Assembly (NCBI GenBank): GCA_964528095.1
Contig: CAZGSG010000270.1
Location: forward strand, 1 to 7,890
Source of the DNA: CAZGSG01 sp964528095
Lineage (GTDB): Bacteria > Bacteroidota > Bacteroidia > Chitinophagales > Chitinophagaceae
DNA length: 7,890 nucleotides
Direction of reading: 5' to 3'
Position 1 is the first letter of the stretch. Every line of letters begins with the position of its first letter. This document shows, piece by piece, positions 5,172 through 7,890 of this stretch. Position numbers and translations under genes: made by a program. The notes under the pieces are model-generated. The model saw nothing but the letters and a program-made list of their open reading frames with translations, was not told where the DNA came from and ran no database searches.

Positions 5172-6710
5172 TTATTTATTTGCTCCGGTTGCCTTTTCTT
5201 TTTCTGCCTCTTTTAATTGCGCAAGATATAATGAAGAAGGTTCCAGTCCTTCCCTGTTCATGCCTTCCCATTCTCCGGCAGTACGTCCGTTTAATCTGCC
5301 ATTTACTTTAGCGCCTTTTAACCCGATCACATAGTTTTTGCCTGTCACCCAGGGGTTCTGCACCGCTGCTTTCGCGGCAGTACAATTCCATAACACCTGG
5401 TTTACCCCTGCCCAACCATGCCCCGTGCCCCAGTCACCACGGTCCTGGATATTTATTTCGCCGGTTGTTATTATGTTATCATATAAAGTGCCCATTGCCC
5501 AGCGATGATGTGGTCCAATATCCGCATGCGTCTTTTCTGCCCGGCAATTAAAAAACACATTCGGGCCTCGCACTTTAGCGCCGGTCACAAAATCATGACG
5601 CCCTTCTGACGCGAAACAATTCACGAATAAATTTTGCTGCCCGTCATTATTGAATGAGTACCGTCGTCCACCGGTGATCTTCGATTTGGCGTCGAGACAT
5701 TTACTGTCCATCACAGTAATATTTTTGCTTTCATCACCCAGGTTCACGCAGGAATAACCAAAATAACGGGATACGGTATTTTTGATCCATCCGTTCTCTA
5801 CGCGGTTAAAGAACACCGCCACCCATCCATGGTCTTCATCTTCATTGCCGGCATATTCCGATTCACATAAAATATCTTCAACGCCCACCTGCATGATCCG
5901 TCCGTCAAAACTGTATTTATAGATCTCCCCACCGCCATATTTTTCTTCAATGGCCATTACTACCGGGTTATCAATATAAATAGTTTTGTTATCGATCCTT
6001 GTGATGACGCGTTCAAAACTGGTATTGTACTCCGCCGGCGACCATTGCCGAAGCGTACTGTCTTTCTGATTGATCTGGTCCATTTTAAGATCATTGATCC
6101 AATTGGCCGTGCCTGGCCTGTATAACATGATCCGGTCGCCTTGCTGTAGTCCGTCGGTATTACTTACAGTAAATGATTTCGCTCCAACAGGAACATAAGG
6201 ATCGATGATCTTTTTTCTTGTTCCTCCTATCTCTTTGGAATTGCCTGTACCAGAAACACTGATCAGGTTTCTTTGCCCCTTACCGGTGGCCACCAGTTTG
6301 GTTTCTTCTCCTTCACCACGAAGAATGATACCGCTTGTGTTTATTTTAATTGTGCCTGCAATTTTATAAATGCCTTTCTTCAGTAAAATGGCACCCCTGA
6401 AACCATTCTTGTCCAGCGGCAATTTTGCCACTTCATCAATAGCTGTCTGTATCAGTCGCTGATCATCATCTCCGGGTTGTGATACGGTTTTCACGACAGG
6501 CATCACTGGTATTGTTTTGTTTGTATGATAATATCCCACCTGGCTGAAATCAGGAATGATATTTCCTTTTTCATCAGGTATATATGCCAGGCTGCCGTTG
6601 GCATTTACGTTAATATATCTTGATTGCCATTTTTGCTGTGCACAGGCAGGTGTTGCGGCAAGCACTAAAAAAAATATATTAATAATAGTGACATGGATTC
6701 TCTTATTCAT
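5172..6710 (-). CDS. Secreted right-handed beta-helix protein, candidate polysaccharide lyase
   Basis: The protein has 512 residues from the ATG at 6710 and a Sec signal peptide ending near 24 (ATPACA-QQ). A short N-terminal segment is followed from about residue 80 by a pectate-lyase-like parallel beta-helix: an entry resembling Pfam Pectate_lyase_3 (DDDQRLIQTAIDEV, then GAILLKKGIYKI, then GIILRGEGEETKL), an inserted strand-rich section (about 165-270), and repeated coil turns with N/C-ladder residues up to about 450. Conserved-looking polar motifs are RHDFVTG (371-377), GPHHRWAMG (399-407) and DRGDWGTGHGW (423-433), whose His, Arg and Asp residues could form an active site or metal site. 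I do not recognise a specific CAZy family. Upstream in-frame ATGs at 6734 and 6764 exist, but the 6710 start gives a standard signal peptide. It lies between the lyase and GH88 genes with gaps of 71 and 34 bases, supporting one operon and a role on the same polysaccharide. Confidence 0.82.
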   Translation of the reverse strand: MNKRIHVTIINIFFLVLAATPACAQQKWQSRYINVNANGSLAYIPDEKGNIIPDFSQVGYYHTNKTIPVMPVVKTVSQPGDDDQRLIQTAIDEVAKLPLDKNGFRGAILLKKGIYKIAGTIKINTSGIILRGEGEETKLVATGKGQRNLISVSGTGNSKEIGGTRKKIIDPYVPVGAKSFTVSNTDGLQQGDRIMLYRPGTANWINDLKMDQINQKDSTLRQWSPAEYNTSFERVITRIDNKTIYIDNPVVMAIEEKYGGGEIYKYSFDGRIMQVGVEDILCESEYAGNEDEDHGWVAVFFNRVENGWIKNTVSRYFGYSCVNLGDESKNITVMDSKCLDAKSKITGGRRYSFNNDGQQNLFVNCFASEGRHDFVTGAKVRGPNVFFNCRAEKTHADIGPHHRWAMGTLYDNIITTGEINIQDRGDWGTGHGWAGVNQVLWNCTAAKAAVQNPWVTGKNYVIGLKGAKVNGRLNGRTAGEWEGMNREGLEPSSLYLAQLKEAEKEKATGANK

Positions 6711-6781
6711 TTTCAAAAAATTTATGGTCTGCATTATGTATTCATATCGAATAATCATCATCATGCTTATAGGACGATTAT

Positions 6782-7890
6782 TTATAACAGCCAGATGAGG
6801 GGGTTACGTACCGGCAGGTTTCTTATCACTTCTTCTACCTGTGGCTGGTGTTCCAGTCCTTTCCAGGTATCAAGCCAGGCTTTCTCTCCATAGGCCTTTG
6901 CGCCAAATAATAAAAAAGGCTGTGCCACCGGCCAGTCCTGCCAGTACATTACGTCCGGCTTCAATACCCATTTACTTTTATCTGCGACAAAAGGATACAG
7001 GTAGCTGATTCCTTTTTTAATCGATCTGCCATCCGTGGTTTCATATGTCCAAAGATCATCGGTGGGAGTTGAAAGGATCTGACATAAGGTAGCCATCGCG
7101 TCCAGGTTAAAGATGGAATAGCCATATGATTTGGTGCGCTCCATTTCCAGGGGAAAGCTGCCGTCTGTTCCCATCTGCCGCGGCAATAAAATTGTTTTGT
7201 ACATTTTTCTGCAGGAGTCCATCAGGGATTCATTCCCGCATAGCTTTGCAAAAGAAGCGACCTGCATGGCCCAGCAGGTACTGTGATTGTTTTTTACATT
7301 TTTTTCAGCGATACCTGGTTTGCTGGTAGTAAGCCAGTAAATGTAACTGGCAAACCATTGTTTTATGGTCGAGTTTGTTGCCCTGTCCATTACCTTCGAG
7401 CTCTGCATCACCAATACACCCTGGGCCACTTCCATCAGGTGTATCGTGTCGATGATCCCATAGTTACGGCCTGTAAATAGTCCTTTCACCGCCTGGGCAT
7501 ATTGCAGGTTTGGATTCATCAGGGTTGCCGTATCAATAAACCATGCTTTGAGATGAAGTATCGCGTGTCTTACGTATTTGTCATTGCCCGTGATCTTATA
7601 AGCGGAAGCCAATGCGCCAATGATCCTGCTAAACCGGATCATTGCTTTGCGGTGTGCTACAAAATTATCTGGGTTGGTCATTCCATCGCGGTTGATATAG
7701 GGGCCTGAAGGATTTGCCGGGTCTGGCCAGAAATAATCCGCTTCTGAAAAAAAATCGTGCTTATCACCCGCGCTTCGCGCAGAACTTTCGCTGGTAATCG
7801 TTACCGGCTCCTGACCCAGTGCCCAGGCTGCTTCTGCCAGTACCTGTTTCCGAAGAAAAGCCTTTGCTTCTTTTTCAATCGATTTGCCCG
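6782..7890 (-). CDS. Alginate-lyase-family polysaccharide lyase (PF05426-like), 5' end missing
   Basis: The frame is open to the right edge: 368 residues plus stop are visible, and the ATG at 7681 is internal, because the preceding 69 codons encode conserved family sequence (KHDFFSEADYFWPDP and SGPYINRDG). The missing N-terminus is probably a few dozen residues including a signal peptide. The protein is an alpha/alpha-toroid lyase of the Alginate_lyase family (PL5/PL38 type). These cut uronate polysaccharides by beta-elimination. In visible-residue numbering, NNHS at 200-203 supplies the Asn and His typical of the active site, and ERTKSYGYSIFNLDAM (250-265) supplies the expected Arg and Tyr residues. 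The C-terminus NLPVRNPLIW fits the family end. The next gene starts 71 bases after this stop. PL38 includes glucuronan- and alginate-active enzymes, so the substrate is open; the adjoining GH88 gene favours a polymer yielding unsaturated glucuronate. Confidence 0.9.
   Translation of the reverse strand, partial: GKSIEKEAKAFLRKQVLAEAAWALGQEPVTITSESSARSAGDKHDFFSEADYFWPDPANPSGPYINRDGMTNPDNFVAHRKAMIRFSRIIGALASAYKITGNDKYVRHAILHLKAWFIDTATLMNPNLQYAQAVKGLFTGRNYGIIDTIHLMEVAQGVLVMQSSKVMDRATNSTIKQWFASYIYWLTTSKPGIAEKNVKNNHSTCWAMQVASFAKLCGNESLMDSCRKMYKTILLPRQMGTDGSFPLEMERTKSYGYSIFNLDAMATLCQILSTPTDDLWTYETTDGRSIKKGISYLYPFVADKSKWVLKPDVMYWQDWPVAQPFLLFGAKAYGEKAWLDTWKGLEHQPQVEEVIRNLPVRNPLIWLL

Noticed and set aside
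6782..7681. Taking the ATG at 7681 as the true start of the alginate-lyase-family gene
   Set aside because: The frame stays open to the window edge and the 69 codons before this ATG encode conserved family sequence (SEADYFWPDP, GPYINRDG), so the Met is internal and the gene is cut by the window.

Overview
The window most resembles a chromosomal segment from a Bacteroidota, probably a member of the Chitinophagaceae. The signs are AT-rich intergenic DNA, no clear Shine-Dalgarno sequences ahead of genes, one TAnnTTTG-type promoter box, lipid-free Sec signal peptides ending in A-QQ on secreted carbohydrate enzymes, a lysine/alanine/proline-rich histone H1-like protein, and several families of short palindromic intergenic repeats. 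This placement is inference from style and protein families; there is no rRNA or other marker.

Layout. At the left edge a minus-strand gene runs off the window (1-549). It looks like the N-terminal accessory part of a Bacteroidota SNF2-type helicase, but no helicase motif is visible. It is divergent from a plus-strand FrnE-like DsbA-family thiol oxidoreductase (694-1365). Next on the plus strand is a histone H1-like Lys/Ala-rich protein (1508-1969) with a strong intrinsic terminator (1993-2028). Everything to the right is on the minus strand and concerns uronic acid polymers. Mannonate dehydratase uxuA (2080-3234) comes first. After a 660-bp repeat-filled gap comes a tight cluster, read right to left: an alginate-lyase-family polysaccharide lyase (6782-7890, 5' end outside the window), a secreted right-handed beta-helix protein that may be a second lyase (5172-6710), and a GH88 unsaturated glucuronyl hydrolase (3923-5137).

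How the genes fit together. The lyase or lyases would cleave a uronate-containing polysaccharide by beta-elimination, leaving oligosaccharides with a 4,5-unsaturated uronic acid at the non-reducing end. GH88 would remove that residue. UxuA would convert D-mannonate, derived from ordinary glucuronate through fructuronate, to 2-keto-3-deoxygluconate, the same intermediate reached from the unsaturated sugar. The substrate (glucuronan, alginate, or a glucuronate-bearing hemicellulose or glycosaminoglycan) cannot be settled from the sequence. No SusC/SusD pair, regulator or transporter lies in the window.

The most unusual content is between the genes. Three different palindromic repeat elements sit just 3' of genes. 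A 31-bp imperfect inverted repeat swallows the last codons and stop of the FrnE-like gene (1339-1423). A GTAGAGACGC cruciform-like repeat (2031-2083) supplies the uxuA stop codon. A 206-bp composite element bounded by perfect 32-bp inverted arms (3617-3822) follows the GH88 gene. I found no CRISPR array, tRNA, rRNA or transposase.
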